This document shows, piece after piece, positions 53,765-63,877 of a DNA stretch of 64,000 nt. Source of the stretch: Weizmannia acidilactici (GTDB lineage Bacteria > Bacillota > Bacilli > Bacillales > Bacillaceae_C). How positions within the stretch are numbered: position 1 is the stretch's first letter; each line of letters starts with the position of its first letter. Both the position numbers and the translations under genes were made by a program. The DNA lies in assembly GCF_008974185.1 (NCBI RefSeq), contig NZ_BKZP01000002.1, positions 81,194-145,193 of the forward strand, given 5' to 3'. The notes beneath the pieces were generated by a model, which saw only the letters and a program-made list of their open reading frames with translations, was not told where the DNA came from and made no database searches.

Positions 53765-54511
53765 ATGAAAATCTCAACGAGTATTCATTCGACCGAATCA
53801 TTTGGAACCGTCGACGGCCCTGGAATCCGCTATGTCGTATTCACGCAAGGCTGCCCGTTGCGATGCAAATTTTGCCATAACCCGGATACTTGGAAAATAA
53901 ACGAAGGCAAAGAAATGACCGTAGATGAAATTATGAAAGACGTGCAGGACTATTTGCCTTTTATCGAAGCTTCCGGCGGCGGCATTACAGTCAGCGGCGG
54001 CGAGCCTTTGCTGCATATCGATTTTCTGATCGAACTGTTTAAAGCATGCAAGGAGATTGGCGTCCATACGTGCATTGATACAGCAGGCGGAAATTTTTCC
54101 CACAGCACGCGGTTTATGAAAGGCCTGGATGAATTGATGAAATATACGGATCTTGTATTGCTGGACATAAAACATATTGACCCCGAAAAGCACAAATGGC
54201 TGACGGGCATGTCTAACGAGCATATTCTTGATTTTGCCCACTATCTGTCTGATAAACACATCCCGGTATGGATCCGCCACGTGCTCGTTCCGGGTGTGGA
54301 TACCGATAAAGATTTGTATAAAACATCCGATTTCATCCACTCGCTTCCAAACGTTGAAAAAATCGAAATCCTTCCGTACCACAAGTTGGGCGTATACAAA
54401 TACGAAGCTCTCGGCATCGACTATCCTTTGAAGGGGATCGAGCCGCCGACAAAAAAAGAAGTGGCGCATGCAGAGTATATTTTAAAACGGGAGTTTGAAA
54501 CCGTAAAGTAA
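53765..54511 (+). CDS. pflA: pyruvate formate-lyase activating enzyme
   Basis: A 248-residue radical-SAM enzyme that installs the glycyl radical on PflB. The 4Fe-4S motif is [12 protein letters not shown] (C-x3-C-x2-C), preceded by [16 protein letters not shown]. The SAM-binding VSGGEPLL is visible near residue 78. ATG 53765 has AGAAGGA about ten bases upstream. Co-transcribed with pflB. Confidence 0.95.
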   Translation: MKISTSIHSTESFGTVDGPGIRYVVFTQGCPLRCKFCHNPDTWKINEGKEMTVDEIMKDVQDYLPFIEASGGGITVSGGEPLLHIDFLIELFKACKEIGVHTCIDTAGGNFSHSTRFMKGLDELMKYTDLVLLDIKHIDPEKHKWLTGMSNEHILDFAHYLSDKHIPVWIRHVLVPGVDTDKDLYKTSDFIHSLPNVEKIEILPYHKLGVYKYEALGIDYPLKGIEPPTKKEVAHAEYILKREFETVK

Positions 54512-54514
54512 ACC

Positions 54515-54552
54515 GAAAAAGTGCCGGTGTACAGAACACCCGGCACTTTTTC
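54515..54552. terminator. terminator of the pfl operon
   Basis: GAAAAAGTGCCGG (54515-54527) pairs with its exact complement at 54540-54552; a T5 run on each strand. Confidence 0.85.
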
Positions 54553-54553
54553 A

Positions 54554-55157
54554 TTACGGCTTCAGTACGACTTTAATGCAATGATCTTCATGGTCGTTAA
54601 AATTTTATACGCATCGCTAGCTTTGCCGAGCAATATTTTATGGGTGACAATTTCATTCTGGTCAAACTTTTTTCTCCAAATATCGATAAAAAGTTTCGTC
54701 ATGTAGTAGAGAGCAGGCGCCTGCCCCATTTTTAATGTAATATTTCGTCCAAACAACCTGCCGAGCGGAGACGCATTATAAATCGACCCACCTATACACA
54801 CTTGTCAGCTGGATCGTGCCGAATTTGCGGTCCGCTTCCATTGCAATCTGGATGGCACTGATCGTCCCGCCCTGAAGCTTGAGTTTCTGTTCAATCGCTT
54901 CAATTGCCGATTTTTTCCGTCCATACCGGCACAGTCAATGACCACATCCGGCCCGACTTCTTCGACAATCCCCATTGGTTCATGTCCGATGATAAATCCC
55001 GGCCGGACCGGCAATGTGCCTTTATAAATATGAAAATCCGACCCGCAAATCACCCGCCGATGTATCCATCGAAATATCATCCTGTTTTTTGATAACCGGA
55101 TCGCCCAACTTCATTCACCAAAATATCTTTCGCGCCTTGAACCGTAACTGCTTTCAC
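54554..55157 (-). pseudogene. zinc-type alcohol dehydrogenase, decayed
   Basis: GTG 55157 starts [18 protein letters not shown]. After a frame change comes [20 protein letters not shown] and [12 protein letters not shown], the catalytic-zinc region of glutathione-independent formaldehyde/alcohol dehydrogenases. Then the middle is deleted (straight into [10 protein letters not shown]), and the C-terminal GKASDAYKIL region is shifted, ending DHCIKVVLKP at 54554. Not functional. Confidence 0.8.
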
Positions 55158-55228
55158 ACTTATAACCCCCCCGTATACTGGCTATCAATGTATACCCTTC
55201 TTTTCTGCTTATGTATACGAGGAAATGT

Positions 55229-55762
55229 TTATTCCAAGCCTTTTTTCAGCTGCAAAAGCTCCCGGGCAAGCCGCCTGATGCGCGCCTGGATATCGGGGTT
55301 TAAAATTTCATTGTCTTCATTAAAATCATCATCAAGGATAAACACATTCCGGACGGCGCAAGTTGCTTTTAAAAACGATAAAACCGGCTTCAGCTGGTAC
55401 TCGGCAACCAAAAAATGCTTATCCGATCCGCCGTTTATCACGATGCCGCAAACCTTGGACTGGAAAGCATCCCGGTGCAGATGGTCGAGCAGATTTTTCA
55501 GAGCGCCGGTAATGGACGCCTGGTAAATCGGCGAACCGAAAACAAGGATATCTGCATCCAACAGCTTGTTTACGGCCTCGATAGTGTCGTCATTATAGTA
55601 GGAAAGTGGAAACCCCTTAACAAATTCCACCTCGTAATCTTTTAAATCAAGCAATTCTGTTTCCACATTCGGATCTTCGGCTTTTGCAGCCATCAGCACT
55701 TCATAAACGCCGATCGATGTTTTCTCGCCGGTAAGCGAGCCTGATACGCCTAAAATTTTCAC
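55229..55762 (-). CDS. NADPH-dependent FMN reductase family protein
   Basis: A 177-residue flavodoxin-like protein. The FMN phosphate loop is GVSGSLTGEKTS at the N-terminus, with VFGSPIYQASITGALKN in the middle and GGSDKHFL after. I set the start at GTG 55762 (eight bases after AGGAAG); GTG 55771 is also possible. Probably an NAD(P)H:flavin or azo/quinone reductase. It ends 72 bases from the ADH remnant. Confidence 0.82.
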   Translation of the reverse strand: MKILGVSGSLTGEKTSIGVYEVLMAAKAEDPNVETELLDLKDYEVEFVKGFPLSYYNDDTIEAVNKLLDADILVFGSPIYQASITGALKNLLDHLHRDAFQSKVCGIVINGGSDKHFLVAEYQLKPVLSFLKATCAVRNVFILDDDFNEDNEILNPDIQARIRRLARELLQLKKGLE

Positions 55763-55787
55763 TTTCTCCACTTCCTGATGCTCATGA

Positions 55788-56321
55788 TTATTTAAAATTT
55801 TTCTTAATGTATGCCGCTTCTTCGGCCGGCGTCAACAGCCTCTGTGCTTTTCCGATATTGCCGTGCTGGTAGGACCATACTTCATTATGGGCTTTGACCG
55901 CATTGCTGAAGTCACCTTTTTCCCACGGTTTTAAAATCCTAAGAAGCATGTGCTGCAGTCCGGGATCCCCGAAATTTTTGTTTTGGATGGCCATATATAA
56001 TGCGTCCACCTTATCCTTCGTAATTTCGGAAACACCCCATTTTTCGCTTGCCTCCACTTTTTGATGCGTCATATTATGTACTTCCTGTACCAATTCATCC
56101 TCGCTCATGCTGCTGTATGCCGGCATTTCGTTTTTCGGCGTCTTCTGTCGGAAGCTTGCTTTGATCACGGCTTTCGCTTCCGTTTCTTCCTCCGCTGCCG
56201 GCTTTTTCGCGGGTGCCGCCTCTGTGGCGATGGCTTCCCCTTTATTAAAGTAAAAATAAGTGACGCCTGCAATAAACATGGACGCAGCAATCCCCATTCC
56301 AACGATAAACCGTTTAATCAC
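55788..56321 (-). CDS. membrane-anchored DUF6241-like hypothetical protein
   Basis: A 177-residue protein with one N-terminal membrane anchor (VGMGIAASMFIAGVTYFYF), a charged Ala/Glu/Pro-rich linker, and a globular C-terminal domain. The domain contains HNMTHQKVEASEKWG and NIGKAQRLLTPAEEAAYI, which I associate with DUF6241 of Bacillus. GTG 56321 follows GGGGGAG. Function unknown; extracellular exposure is inferred from the signal-anchor. Confidence 0.65.
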   Translation of the reverse strand: MIKRFIVGMGIAASMFIAGVTYFYFNKGEAIATEAAPAKKPAAEEETEAKAVIKASFRQKTPKNEMPAYSSMSEDELVQEVHNMTHQKVEASEKWGVSEITKDKVDALYMAIQNKNFGDPGLQHMLLRILKPWEKGDFSNAVKAHNEVWSYQHGNIGKAQRLLTPAEEAAYIKKNFK

Positions 56322-56469
56322 AGCATCTCCCCCTTTTGTTTTGCCATAACGGATTTCGCCCCGCTCTATAAAAAATCCTGCTTTATCATTTTATTAATGG
56401 TACTGTTCATTTTTACTGTTTTTCTCTGAATTTCACTTTGTTTTCACAGTAGTCCCGCAAATGCCGCGT

Positions 56470-57450
56470 CTAATAAACATCCCGTTTCATAAACACAACG
56501 AAAGAAACAATGAGAGAAAATACAAGCCAGACAGAAAGGACAGCTATTGAGAAGCCGAGCGTCATTCCTTCAACCGGTGGGCTGGACCCGTTTACATAAT
56601 TGGTCAGCTGGAGATTTACCATAAACAAATATTTCGCGCTCGGCCAGGCGGAAACCATATTCGTGAGGATGGCGCCCGCGATTAACGATGACAGCATGAT
56701 CCCCATCACAGCAGCTGTGCTTCGCAAAAGGACGGACAGCATAAACGTGAGACTTCCGGCCACAACACAAACAAACCAGGCAAGGCCGAGCTCCATTAAC
56801 AAATACGACCATTGCGGAACCGAATGCACATGGGTTGTTAATAATTCGTTTCCTTTTGTTGTAAAGCCCGTCAGCATCGGCAGGTTCCATCCGCTGTAAC
56901 CGAATACGATCCCGGAAATGGCATACGTCAAAACCGCCGTACATAATAAAATAAACGAAACCGAGAGCAGCATCGCGATATATTTGCTGAGGAGGATTTT
57001 CCATCTTTTGACCGGCCTTGTCAAAAGCAATTTGATTGTCCCTCTACTTGTCTCGGAAGAAACGATATCGCTCGCCGCCACCATTACAAACAGCGGCAGA
57101 AGCAGGCCGATTGCATTTTCGATAAACACCCGCATAAACGTCGGGGCACCCGGCGCGTTCGGGTTAATATTATGGTTTAAATAATACTGTTCCTGGCTTA
57201 ATGTAATCCGCAAATATTTTTTAAAATCATCGGAAAGGCTTGCAGAACCAAGCCGGTTTTGTGTATCGACAATCTGCTTTTGGAGCTGGACCCTCCAGTC
57301 GCTTGTCCCCATTTTTTCCTGTAGTGATTTCGATTCTTTGTACTGTGCATACGTAAAAATTGGAACAAGGCAGGCAATGATCAGGATAATTACAAGGATT
57401 CGCTTTTTCTTCCACAGCTTAAGCTGCTCATTATAAATCAACTTGGTCAA
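56470..57450 (-). CDS. ABC-2 type transporter permease
   Basis: A 326-residue permease. The first helix (ILVIILIIACLVPIFTYA) is followed by a large extracytoplasmic loop (about 35-115) and five further helices. The conserved SSETSRGTIKLLLTRPVKRW marks the cytosolic coupling helix. TTG 57450 overlaps the ATPase stop (TTGA). Similar to YhcI-type exporters of Bacillus; substrate unknown. Confidence 0.82.
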   Translation of the reverse strand: MTKLIYNEQLKLWKKKRILVIILIIACLVPIFTYAQYKESKSLQEKMGTSDWRVQLQKQIVDTQNRLGSASLSDDFKKYLRITLSQEQYYLNHNINPNAPGAPTFMRVFIENAIGLLLPLFVMVAASDIVSSETSRGTIKLLLTRPVKRWKILLSKYIAMLLSVSFILLCTAVLTYAISGIVFGYSGWNLPMLTGFTTKGNELLTTHVHSVPQWSYLLMELGLAWFVCVVAGSLTFMLSVLLRSTAAVMGIMLSSLIAGAILTNMVSAWPSAKYLFMVNLQLTNYVNGSSPPVEGMTLGFSIAVLSVWLVFSLIVSFVVFMKRDVY

Positions 57451-58358
57451 CGGTGTTCGCCCCCTGTCAGATCCAAAAATAAATCCTCAAGCGCCGGCAG
57501 CACAGCCTTCATTTCTTTTACCTCTACCCCGTTTTCAACGAGCTTCCGGTTCCACCCGGCGATTCTGCCTTCATCATAAGGGGTGGCCAAAATACAGCCT
57601 TCCCCTTCCGTAACCTGCGTTTCTTCTGCAAGCAGGGCGCGCGCTTTTTCTAGAGGCTCTGCCTTCCAAAAGATGCGCTCTTTTTCGGCAAGCAGCTCGT
57701 GGACGCTTCCTGTACGGATCACTTTCCCCTCGTTAATAATGGCGACCTTATCGCACATTAACTGCACCTCGCCCAACAAATGCGATGAAACGAGCACACT
57801 CATGCCTTCCTTTCCCGCCAAAGAACGGATAAATTCGCGCATCTCCCGGATGCCGGCAGGGTCCAGGCCGTTTGTCGGCTCATCCAGAATCAATAGCTTC
57901 GGGTTCCCAAGCAGCGCCTGTGCAATGCCGAGCCTTTGCCGCATGCCGAGCGAATATGTTTTCACTTTGTCGTGGATGCGCGCGCTTAAATCAACAAGTT
58001 CCGCGACTTCGTCAATCCTTTTTTTCGGAATCGACGGATCCATCCTTGCAAAATATTCAAGATTTTCATAGCCGGTCAAATACGGGTACATTTCCGGATT
58101 TTCTACGATGCAACCGAGATTTTTCATCGCTTCCGTAAACTCGGTCTGTACATTTTTGCCGGCGATTAAAATTTTTCCGGAAGTCGGGCGGATCAATCCG
58201 GTCAGCATCCGGATCGTCGTCGTTTTCCCCGCCCCGTTTGGCCCGAGAAACCCGAACACCTCCCCGGGCCTTACTTCGAAGCTGATGCCTTTAATGATTT
58301 CTTTTTTGCCGATTTTTTTATGGACATCAATCACTTGAAGCGCCGGTACATCCGTCAT
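57447..58358 (-). CDS. ABC transporter ATPase (YhcH-like)
   Basis: A 303-residue ATPase. Walker A GPNGAGKTT is near 36-44, signature YSLGMRQRLGIAQAL and Walker B KLLILDEPTNGLDP. The C-terminal ~80 residues form an accessory domain typical of bacitracin- or lantibiotic-type exporters. ATG 58358 overlaps the stop of the lipase gene (ATGA). Forms a transporter with the following permease. Confidence 0.88.
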   Translation of the reverse strand: MTDVPALQVIDVHKKIGKKEIIKGISFEVRPGEVFGFLGPNGAGKTTTIRMLTGLIRPTSGKILIAGKNVQTEFTEAMKNLGCIVENPEMYPYLTGYENLEYFARMDPSIPKKRIDEVAELVDLSARIHDKVKTYSLGMRQRLGIAQALLGNPKLLILDEPTNGLDPAGIREMREFIRSLAGKEGMSVLVSSHLLGEVQLMCDKVAIINEGKVIRTGSVHELLAEKERIFWKAEPLEKARALLAEETQVTEGEGCILATPYDEGRIAGWNRKLVENGVEVKEMKAVLPALEDLFLDLTGGEHR

Positions 58359-59158
58359 TTTGCATCCTCCTCGCTAAAATGGATCAGGGAAGCAACGCGC
58401 TCTCCGATCAGCTTGTACCCGGCTGTGTTCGGATGGAATTTGTCGCTGTACAAATAGTCGTTTGTATTCAATTCAAAAAGGTCAAATGTCGGCACATAGA
58501 CGATTTTCGGGTAGCTTGCCGCAAGAGATGCAGAATCAAAATTCCACTGTCTGACAATGGCCGACGTCAGTTTGGAACGCTTCAGGTCAATAAACGGATT
58601 ATAAAGCCCTATATGATAAACCGTTGCCGTTTTGTTGGCCGCTCGGATTGCGGCATAAATCTGCTTCAAGTTGGCCAAATACGGCTTTTCCAATTTTTGA
58701 ATGTATGCTTCATTCAAATGATCGAGCGCCTCGCCGCCCTGGAATAAATCATTGCCGCCGATTGTGAGCAAAATGATATCGGCATTCCGGAGTTCGCGCC
58801 TGATTTGTGGCTGTTTGATCTGTTCAAGCAGCCCGCTAGAAGTAAGCCCTTTAATGCCGTTATTTTGCAGCAGAATTTTCTTTTTCGTTTTTTTCTTTAA
58901 ATCATCCGCGAGATAGCCGGCATACCCTTTTCCCGACGTATCGCCCGTGCCCCTTGTCAGCGAGTCGCCAATTGCCGTGATGACAATTTGCTTTGTATTG
59001 CCGGCTTTTGGCGTGTCCGCACCCGTTCCGGATTTTTCCACCTTTACAGATTTTGCTTCTGTCGTTTGGTCTATCAGCACCGTTCCCAGCCCTGCCAGGA
59101 AAAAAAGCGCCGAAACGAAGGAGACAATCGAGATGGCGGAAATCAAATGCCTGTTCAT
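58355..59158 (-). CDS. membrane-anchored SGNH/GDSL lipase-like protein
   Basis: A 267-residue protein. The start is ATG 59158 (MNRHLISAISIVS), about ten bases after AAAGG; the frame is open to 59290 without support. One N-terminal anchor (about 7-31), then an SGNH domain with AIGDSLTRG (Ser), IGGNDLF and SDKFHPNTAGY (Asp, His). It resembles YpmR-type secreted lipases. It is the first gene of a three-gene operon with an ABC exporter, an order that may link lipid or glycan deacylation to export. Confidence 0.82.
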   Translation of the reverse strand: MNRHLISAISIVSFVSALFFLAGLGTVLIDQTTEAKSVKVEKSGTGADTPKAGNTKQIVITAIGDSLTRGTGDTSGKGYAGYLADDLKKKTKKKILLQNNGIKGLTSSGLLEQIKQPQIRRELRNADIILLTIGGNDLFQGGEALDHLNEAYIQKLEKPYLANLKQIYAAIRAANKTATVYHIGLYNPFIDLKRSKLTSAIVRQWNFDSASLAASYPKIVYVPTFDLFELNTNDYLYSDKFHPNTAGYKLIGERVASLIHFSEEDAK

Positions 59159-59583
59159 TTGACCATACCTTTCTTCTTTATATACATACAGGATAGCAAA
59201 GTGGAAGGAATTTTTGAAATGGGGCGCTTTAACGGAAACCAAAAGCAACATGAATACGTGCACGGCCGGAGCCGGACATGTGGAATACAATATTCATTTT
59301 TGTTTTTGAAAAATAGGATTATAATGTGGTTAATGAAAGGTACAGCTTCATCGTATATGCAGTCAAATACGTTTTTCGGGGAATAAAAATAGCAGTTTTG
59401 ATGAATATACTGCTTGTGGCGCGGGCATATTTGGGTGGCTTGGGTTTAATATAGCGTTAATTCCAACCGTATTACGAAAAAGTATTAACCGGATGGGAAT
59501 CAGCTCTTATATTGTTATTTCAGAACTTTCATATCAACCATTTATTGAATAATGTATTTCCCCTTAACAAGAAAGGGGACTTT
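59159..59583. other. intergenic region, no gene seen
   Basis: About 425 A/T-rich bases. A TATAAT word is at about 59322-59327, and a CCCCTT/AAGGGG mini-hairpin at 59558-59577. Reading frames are short and without ribosome sites. Confidence 0.5.
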
Positions 59584-59613
59584 AAAAGCCCGCTAACATG
59601 ATTGCGGGCTTTT
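59584..59613 (-). terminator. terminator of the stand-alone tRNA-Leu
   Basis: AAAAGCCCGC (59584-59593) pairs exactly with GCGGGCTTTT (59604-59613). Confidence 0.8.
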
Positions 59614-59625
59614 AACAAATAAGTA

Positions 59626-59708
<83 letters not shown>

Positions 59709-59742
59709 AAAATATAATGTGCTGATGGAGATCACTTATATA

Positions 59743-59770
59743 ATTATAACCAGATCTAAAAAATTGTCAA
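59743..59770 (-). promoter_or_regulatory. consensus sigma-A promoter of tRNA-Leu
   Basis: Minus strand TTGACA (59765-59770), 16 bases, TATAAT (59743-59748), both boxes perfect, 35 bases before the tRNA. Confidence 0.75.
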
Positions 59771-59844
59771 CCGGATTTCAAAAAAAGATTTTACAACATC
59801 ATAACCTGCCCGTTCCGGATTTTCTCCGAAACGGGCTTTTTTCC

Positions 59845-60858
59845 TTAATCCTGTTTCAGCCCGGCCAGCAATTCATAAGAACGGAGCCGGTCTTCATGGT
59901 TGTATATATGTGAAACAAACATCAATTCATCCGCTTCTGTTTCATCAAGTAAATCCTGCAACTTATCTTTAATTGTCTCTTTCGAACCGATAAACGCATA
60001 TTCGAGCTGGCGCCGCGCCATCTCTTCCTCATAAGGCGTCCAAATGCCTTCCATGCTGTTGACAGGAGGTTGGAGCTGCTGTGATCTTCCCCGGATCACG
60101 CCGAGGAAAAACTGGAACAGGCTCGTGGCGGTCCGCTCCGCTTCCTTATCCGTATCCGCCGCGATCCCATTGACGCAAAGCAATACATACGGCTCCTTCA
60201 AATAGGCGGACGGCTTGAAATTTTCCCTGTAAATGTACAGAGCATCAAACAGCTGCGCTGGCGCAAAATGACTCGCAAAAGCAAATGGCAACCCGAGCTT
60301 TGCAGCTAGCGTCGCGCTGTACGTACTTGACCCGAGAAGCCAGACAGGTACCTCAACGCCTTCTGCCACCACGGCCCGCGCGTAAGTCCGTCGCTCTTGT
60401 TCTGTAAGAAAATAGTTCATCAGCTCCTGGACATTGTTTGGAAAATCCATTTCACTGCCCTTTAAATTCCGGCGGAGCGCTAACGCTGTCAGTTGGTCTG
60501 TTCCCGGCGCACGCCCAAGCCCGAGGTCAATCCTGCCCGGGTAAATCGAACCAAGCGTCCCGAACTGTTCCGCCACAACCAGCGGCGCATGGTTCGGAAG
60601 CATCACCCCGCCAGACCCGACGCGGATCGTATTTGTACCGGATGCAATATATCCAACTAAAACAGCTGTGGCAGAACTGGCCACACCTGCCATATTATGA
60701 TGCTCCGCCAGCCAAAAGCGCTTGTAACCCCATTTTTCCACATGCCGGGCGAGATCCAAGCTATTTTTAAAAGAATCCGCAGGCGTTTTTCCTGCCAATA
60801 TCGGGATTAAATCCAAAACAGAAAATGCAATGTCTTTCAGTTCTTTTCGATTGCCCAT
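59845..60858 (-). CDS. LLM-class flavin-dependent oxidoreductase
   Basis: A 337-residue luciferase-like TIM-barrel protein of the MsnO8/YhbW-type group. ATG 60858 follows AAAGGAAGCGG. Recognisable stretches are [17 protein letters not shown] (near residue 48), [20 protein letters not shown] and [13 protein letters not shown]. Such enzymes use FMNH2 or F420 to oxidise or monooxygenate unknown substrates. It shares a strand with the ADH gene 138 bases upstream and may be co-transcribed. Confidence 0.85.
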   Translation of the reverse strand: MGNRKELKDIAFSVLDLIPILAGKTPADSFKNSLDLARHVEKWGYKRFWLAEHHNMAGVASSATAVLVGYIASGTNTIRVGSGGVMLPNHAPLVVAEQFGTLGSIYPGRIDLGLGRAPGTDQLTALALRRNLKGSEMDFPNNVQELMNYFLTEQERRTYARAVVAEGVEVPVWLLGSSTYSATLAAKLGLPFAFASHFAPAQLFDALYIYRENFKPSAYLKEPYVLLCVNGIAADTDKEAERTATSLFQFFLGVIRGRSQQLQPPVNSMEGIWTPYEEEMARRQLEYAFIGSKETIKDKLQDLLDETEADELMFVSHIYNHEDRLRSYELLAGLKQD

Positions 60859-60995
60859 TGTCCGCTTCCTTTCAAAAACTATTAGAAAGATACATATATT
60901 GTAAAATAGCATCTCCCCAATCGGAAGCAATATGCTTTGCCAGCTGTTTGTGCTCTTTGCATAAAGTGAAAAGCTGATTTTTAGAACCAACTGGG

Positions 60996-62123
60996 TTACT
61001 CAAATTTAATAATAATCCTCGATGAATCCCCTTTTGCCAATTTATCGAACCCTTCATTAATCTCTTCCAAAGTTATAAAATCGCTCACCAATCGGTCAAC
61101 CGGCAAGCGGCCGTTTTTAAACAAATCGATAAAATGGGGAATATCCCTTTCCGGAACACAACTGCCAAGATATGACCCTTTCAAAGTCCTTTCCTCTGCC
61201 GTTAGCGTAACATACGGGAAAGAAAAATGATGTTCAGGGTGCGGCAATCCCGTTGTGACGGTTGTACCACCGCGTTTTGTAATCCCGTAAGCCACTTCCA
61301 TCGCCGTCACTGCCCCCGCCGTTTCAAATACATAATCAAGCCCGCCGCCGGTTGCTTCCAGGATTTTCTTCACAACATCAGCATTTTTAGAGTTAAAGAC
61401 ATCCGTTGCCCCCAACTTTTTCGCCTGTTTTAATTTATTTTCATTAATGTCTACAGCAACCACACGGCTGGCCCCCGCGGAAACAGCCCCGATCAATGCA
61501 CTTAATCCAACGCCGCCCAAGCCAACAACGGCAACCGTGCTCCCTAACTTTATGCGGGCAGTATTAACAACTGCGCCTACGCCTGTAATTACAGCACATC
61601 CAAAAAGAGCCAGTTTTTCAAATGGAATATCTTTGTCCACTTTAATTAAAGAACGGCGCGACACAACAGCGTATTCAGAAAAAGCGGATACGCCGAGATG
61701 GTGTTTCACATCCTTTTTTCCTACATGCAGCCGGATGCCGCCCCCGATTAATGTGCCTGCCGTATTTGATGCCGCCCCTGTTTCACATAACGCCGGGCGC
61801 CCCTCCTTGCATGGCAAACAATGTCCGCAGCTTGGCACAAAGACACAGACAACATGGTCACCCGGCTCCAGGTCAACCACACCTTCGCCTGTTTTTATGA
61901 CTTCACCGGAAGCCTCATGTCCCAGCGCCATTGGTAAAGGCCGCGGTCTGCTTCCATTCACGACCGACAAATCTGAATGACATAAACTGGCCGCCTTCAT
62001 TTTGACTAATACTTCCCCATATTCTGGTTCATCCAGCTCCAATGTTTCAATTTTAATCGGTTTGCTTTCTTCATAAGGCACGGGTGCACCCGATTCCCAC
62101 AGTACAGCAGATTTAATTTTCAT
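60996..62123 (-). CDS. zinc-dependent alcohol dehydrogenase, class III-like
   Basis: A 375-residue MDR alcohol dehydrogenase. Catalytic zinc ligands are in SLCHSDLS (Cys) and LGHEASG (His, Glu) and the later [11 protein letters not shown] (Cys). The structural zinc lobe [15 protein letters not shown] has four Cys. The NAD site is [16 protein letters not shown] 62123 follows GGGGAG. It could be an aryl-alcohol, butanediol or general alcohol dehydrogenase; context gives no substrate. It is intact, in contrast to the zinc ADH remnant near 55 kb. Confidence 0.88.
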   Translation of the reverse strand: MKIKSAVLWESGAPVPYEESKPIKIETLELDEPEYGEVLVKMKAASLCHSDLSVVNGSRPRPLPMALGHEASGEVIKTGEGVVDLEPGDHVVCVFVPSCGHCLPCKEGRPALCETGAASNTAGTLIGGGIRLHVGKKDVKHHLGVSAFSEYAVVSRRSLIKVDKDIPFEKLALFGCAVITGVGAVVNTARIKLGSTVAVVGLGGVGLSALIGAVSAGASRVVAVDINENKLKQAKKLGATDVFNSKNADVVKKILEATGGGLDYVFETAGAVTAMEVAYGITKRGGTTVTTGLPHPEHHFSFPYVTLTAEERTLKGSYLGSCVPERDIPHFIDLFKNGRLPVDRLVSDFITLEEINEGFDKLAKGDSSRIIIKFE

Positions 62124-62284
62124 TTCTTCATCTCCCCAGGAAATTCAAGGCATTATGTAATATTATTCCGATTATTATATAACAATGAAATTTTAATTTA
62201 TATTTCGTTTTTTGTAAACGCTTTTATTCTTTATCTTTCTATACAAACTTGAACTTTCCTATGCCACTGTACATTTTGTTATAA

Positions 62285-62321
62285 AAAAAACAGCGCCTGT
62301 TCGTATTTGGGCGCCGTTTTT
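62285..62321 (-). terminator. terminator of the rrn-tRNA operon
   Basis: AAAAC-GCGCC pairs with GGCGC-GTTTT around 62285-62321, just downstream of the last tRNA of the cluster. Confidence 0.7.
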
Positions 62322-62350
62322 ATTCATTACGATTAAGTACGATTAAGTTA

Positions 62351-62433
<83 letters not shown>

Positions 62434-62446
62434 AAAATATTGATGG

Positions 62447-62517
62447 AGGCGGCAACCGGAATCGAACCGGTGATAAAGGTTTTGCAGACCTCTGCCTTAC
62501 CTCTTGGCTATGCCGCC
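62447..62517 (-). tRNA. tRNA-Cys(GCA)
   Basis: 71 bases, acceptor GGCGGCA, anticodon loop CTGCAAA; CCA not encoded. Confidence 0.95.
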
Positions 62518-62522
62518 ATCAA

Positions 62523-62597
62523 TGGAGCGGAAGACGGGACTCGAACCCGCGACCCCCACCTTGGCAAGGTGGTGTTCTACCGCTGAACTACTTCCGC
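62523..62597 (-). tRNA. tRNA-Gly(GCC)
   Basis: 75 bases including encoded CCA, acceptor GCGGAAG, anticodon loop TTGCCAA. Confidence 0.95.
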
Positions 62598-62600
62598 ATA

Positions 62601-62672
62601 CTGGGCCAGCTGGATTCGAACCAGCGCATCACGGAGTCAAAGTCCGTTGCCTTACCGCTTGGCTATGGCCCA
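62601..62672 (-). tRNA. tRNA-Gln(TTG)
   Basis: 72 bases, acceptor TGGGCCA, anticodon loop CTTTGAC; CCA not encoded. Confidence 0.95.
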
Positions 62673-62680
62673 ATCAAGTA

Positions 62681-62757
62681 TGGGGCGGATGGTGGGAATC
62701 GAACCCACGAATGCCGGAGCCACAATCCGGTGCGTTAACCACTTCGCCACAACCGCC
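62681..62757 (-). tRNA. tRNA-His(GTG)
   Basis: 77 bases with the extra 5' G and encoded CCA; anticodon loop TTGTGGC. Acceptor GCGGTTG faces CATCCGC, leaving a T-T mismatch at position 5-68. Confidence 0.95.
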
Positions 62758-62766
62758 ATTTTAAAG

Positions 62767-62840
62767 TGGCAGGGGCAGTAGGAATCGAACCCACACTGGA
62801 GGTTTTGGAGACCTCTGTTCTACCTTTAAACTATGCCCCT
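62767..62840 (-). tRNA. tRNA-Trp(CCA)
   Basis: 74 bases with encoded CCA, acceptor AGGGGCA, anticodon loop CTCCAAA. Confidence 0.95.
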
Positions 62841-62845
62841 GTACA

Positions 62846-62930
62846 TGGTGGAGGGGGACGGATTCGAACCGCCGAACCCTGAGGGAGCGGATTTACAGTC
62901 CGCCGCGTTTAGCCACTTCGCTACCCCTCC
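62846..62930 (-). tRNA. tRNA-Tyr(GTA)
   Basis: 85 bases with long variable arm and encoded CCA; anticodon loop CTGTAAA. Confidence 0.95.
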
Positions 62931-62938
62931 ATATTGCG

Positions 62939-63014
<76 letters not shown>

Positions 63015-63017
63015 CAG

Positions 63018-63093
63018 TGGTGGCTCGGGACGGAATCGAACCGCCGACACAAGGATTTTCAGTCCTTTGCTCTACCGACTGAGCTACCGAGCC
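63018..63093 (-). tRNA. tRNA-Phe(GAA)
   Basis: 76 bases with encoded CCA, acceptor GGCTCGG, anticodon loop CTGAAAA. Confidence 0.95.
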
Positions 63094-63114
63094 ACGTTTA
63101 TGTATCAAAGTGAA

Positions 63115-63190
63115 TGGCGGTCCCGACGGGACTCGAACCCGCGATCTCCTGCGTGACAGGCAGGCGTGATAACCGCTACACTACGGGACC
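63115..63190 (-). tRNA. tRNA-Asp(GTC)
   Basis: 76 bases with encoded CCA, acceptor GGTCCCG, anticodon loop CTGTCAC. Confidence 0.95.
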
Positions 63191-63204
63191 TTCTATTATG
63201 TAAA

Positions 63205-63278
<74 letters not shown>

Positions 63279-63287
63279 ATAATAATA

Positions 63288-63363
63288 TGGTGGAGGATGA
63301 CGGGATCGAACCGCCGACCCTCTGCTTGTAAGGCAGATGCTCTCCCAGCTGAGCTAATCCTCC
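63288..63363 (-). tRNA. tRNA-Val(TAC)
   Basis: 76 bases with encoded CCA, acceptor GGAGGAT, anticodon loop CTTACAA. Confidence 0.95.
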
Positions 63364-63378
63364 TGAATATGTAAGAAA

Positions 63379-63453
63379 TGGTGACCCGTACGGGATTCGA
63401 ACCCGTGTTACCGCCGTGAAAGGGCGGTGTCTTAACCGCTTGACCAACGGGCC
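63379..63453 (-). tRNA. tRNA-Glu(TTC)
   Basis: 75 bases with encoded CCA, acceptor GGCCCGT, anticodon loop CTTTCAC. Confidence 0.95.
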
Positions 63454-63469
63454 AATGTATAAGTAATAA

Positions 63470-63562
63470 TGGCGGAGAGCAAGGGATTCGAACCCTTGAG
63501 ACAGCTTTTAGCCGCCTACACGATTTCCAATCGTGCTCCTTCGACCTCTCGGACAGCTCTCC
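63470..63562 (-). tRNA. tRNA-Ser(GGA)
   Basis: 93 bases with long variable arm and encoded CCA; anticodon loop TTGGAAA. Confidence 0.95.
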
Positions 63563-63569
63563 ATCATAA

Positions 63570-63641
63570 CTCCGCAGGTAGGATTCGAACCTACGACCGA
63601 TCGGTTAACAGCCGATTGCTCTACCACTGAGCTACTGCGGA
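63570..63641 (-). tRNA. tRNA-Asn(GTT)
   Basis: 72 bases, acceptor TCCGCAG, anticodon loop CTGTTAA; first tRNA after 5S rRNA, CCA not encoded. Confidence 0.95.
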
Positions 63642-63648
63642 ATATCTG

Positions 63649-63766
<118 letters not shown>

Positions 63767-63877
63767 TTAATGGCAAAAATTATTCTACCAAAAATAATTT
63801 TTGTTTTCAATAGGAAATTTTTATTTATTCCCTCAAAACCGGATGGGAGAGAAACCTTAAACCTTGAATCTTGAATT

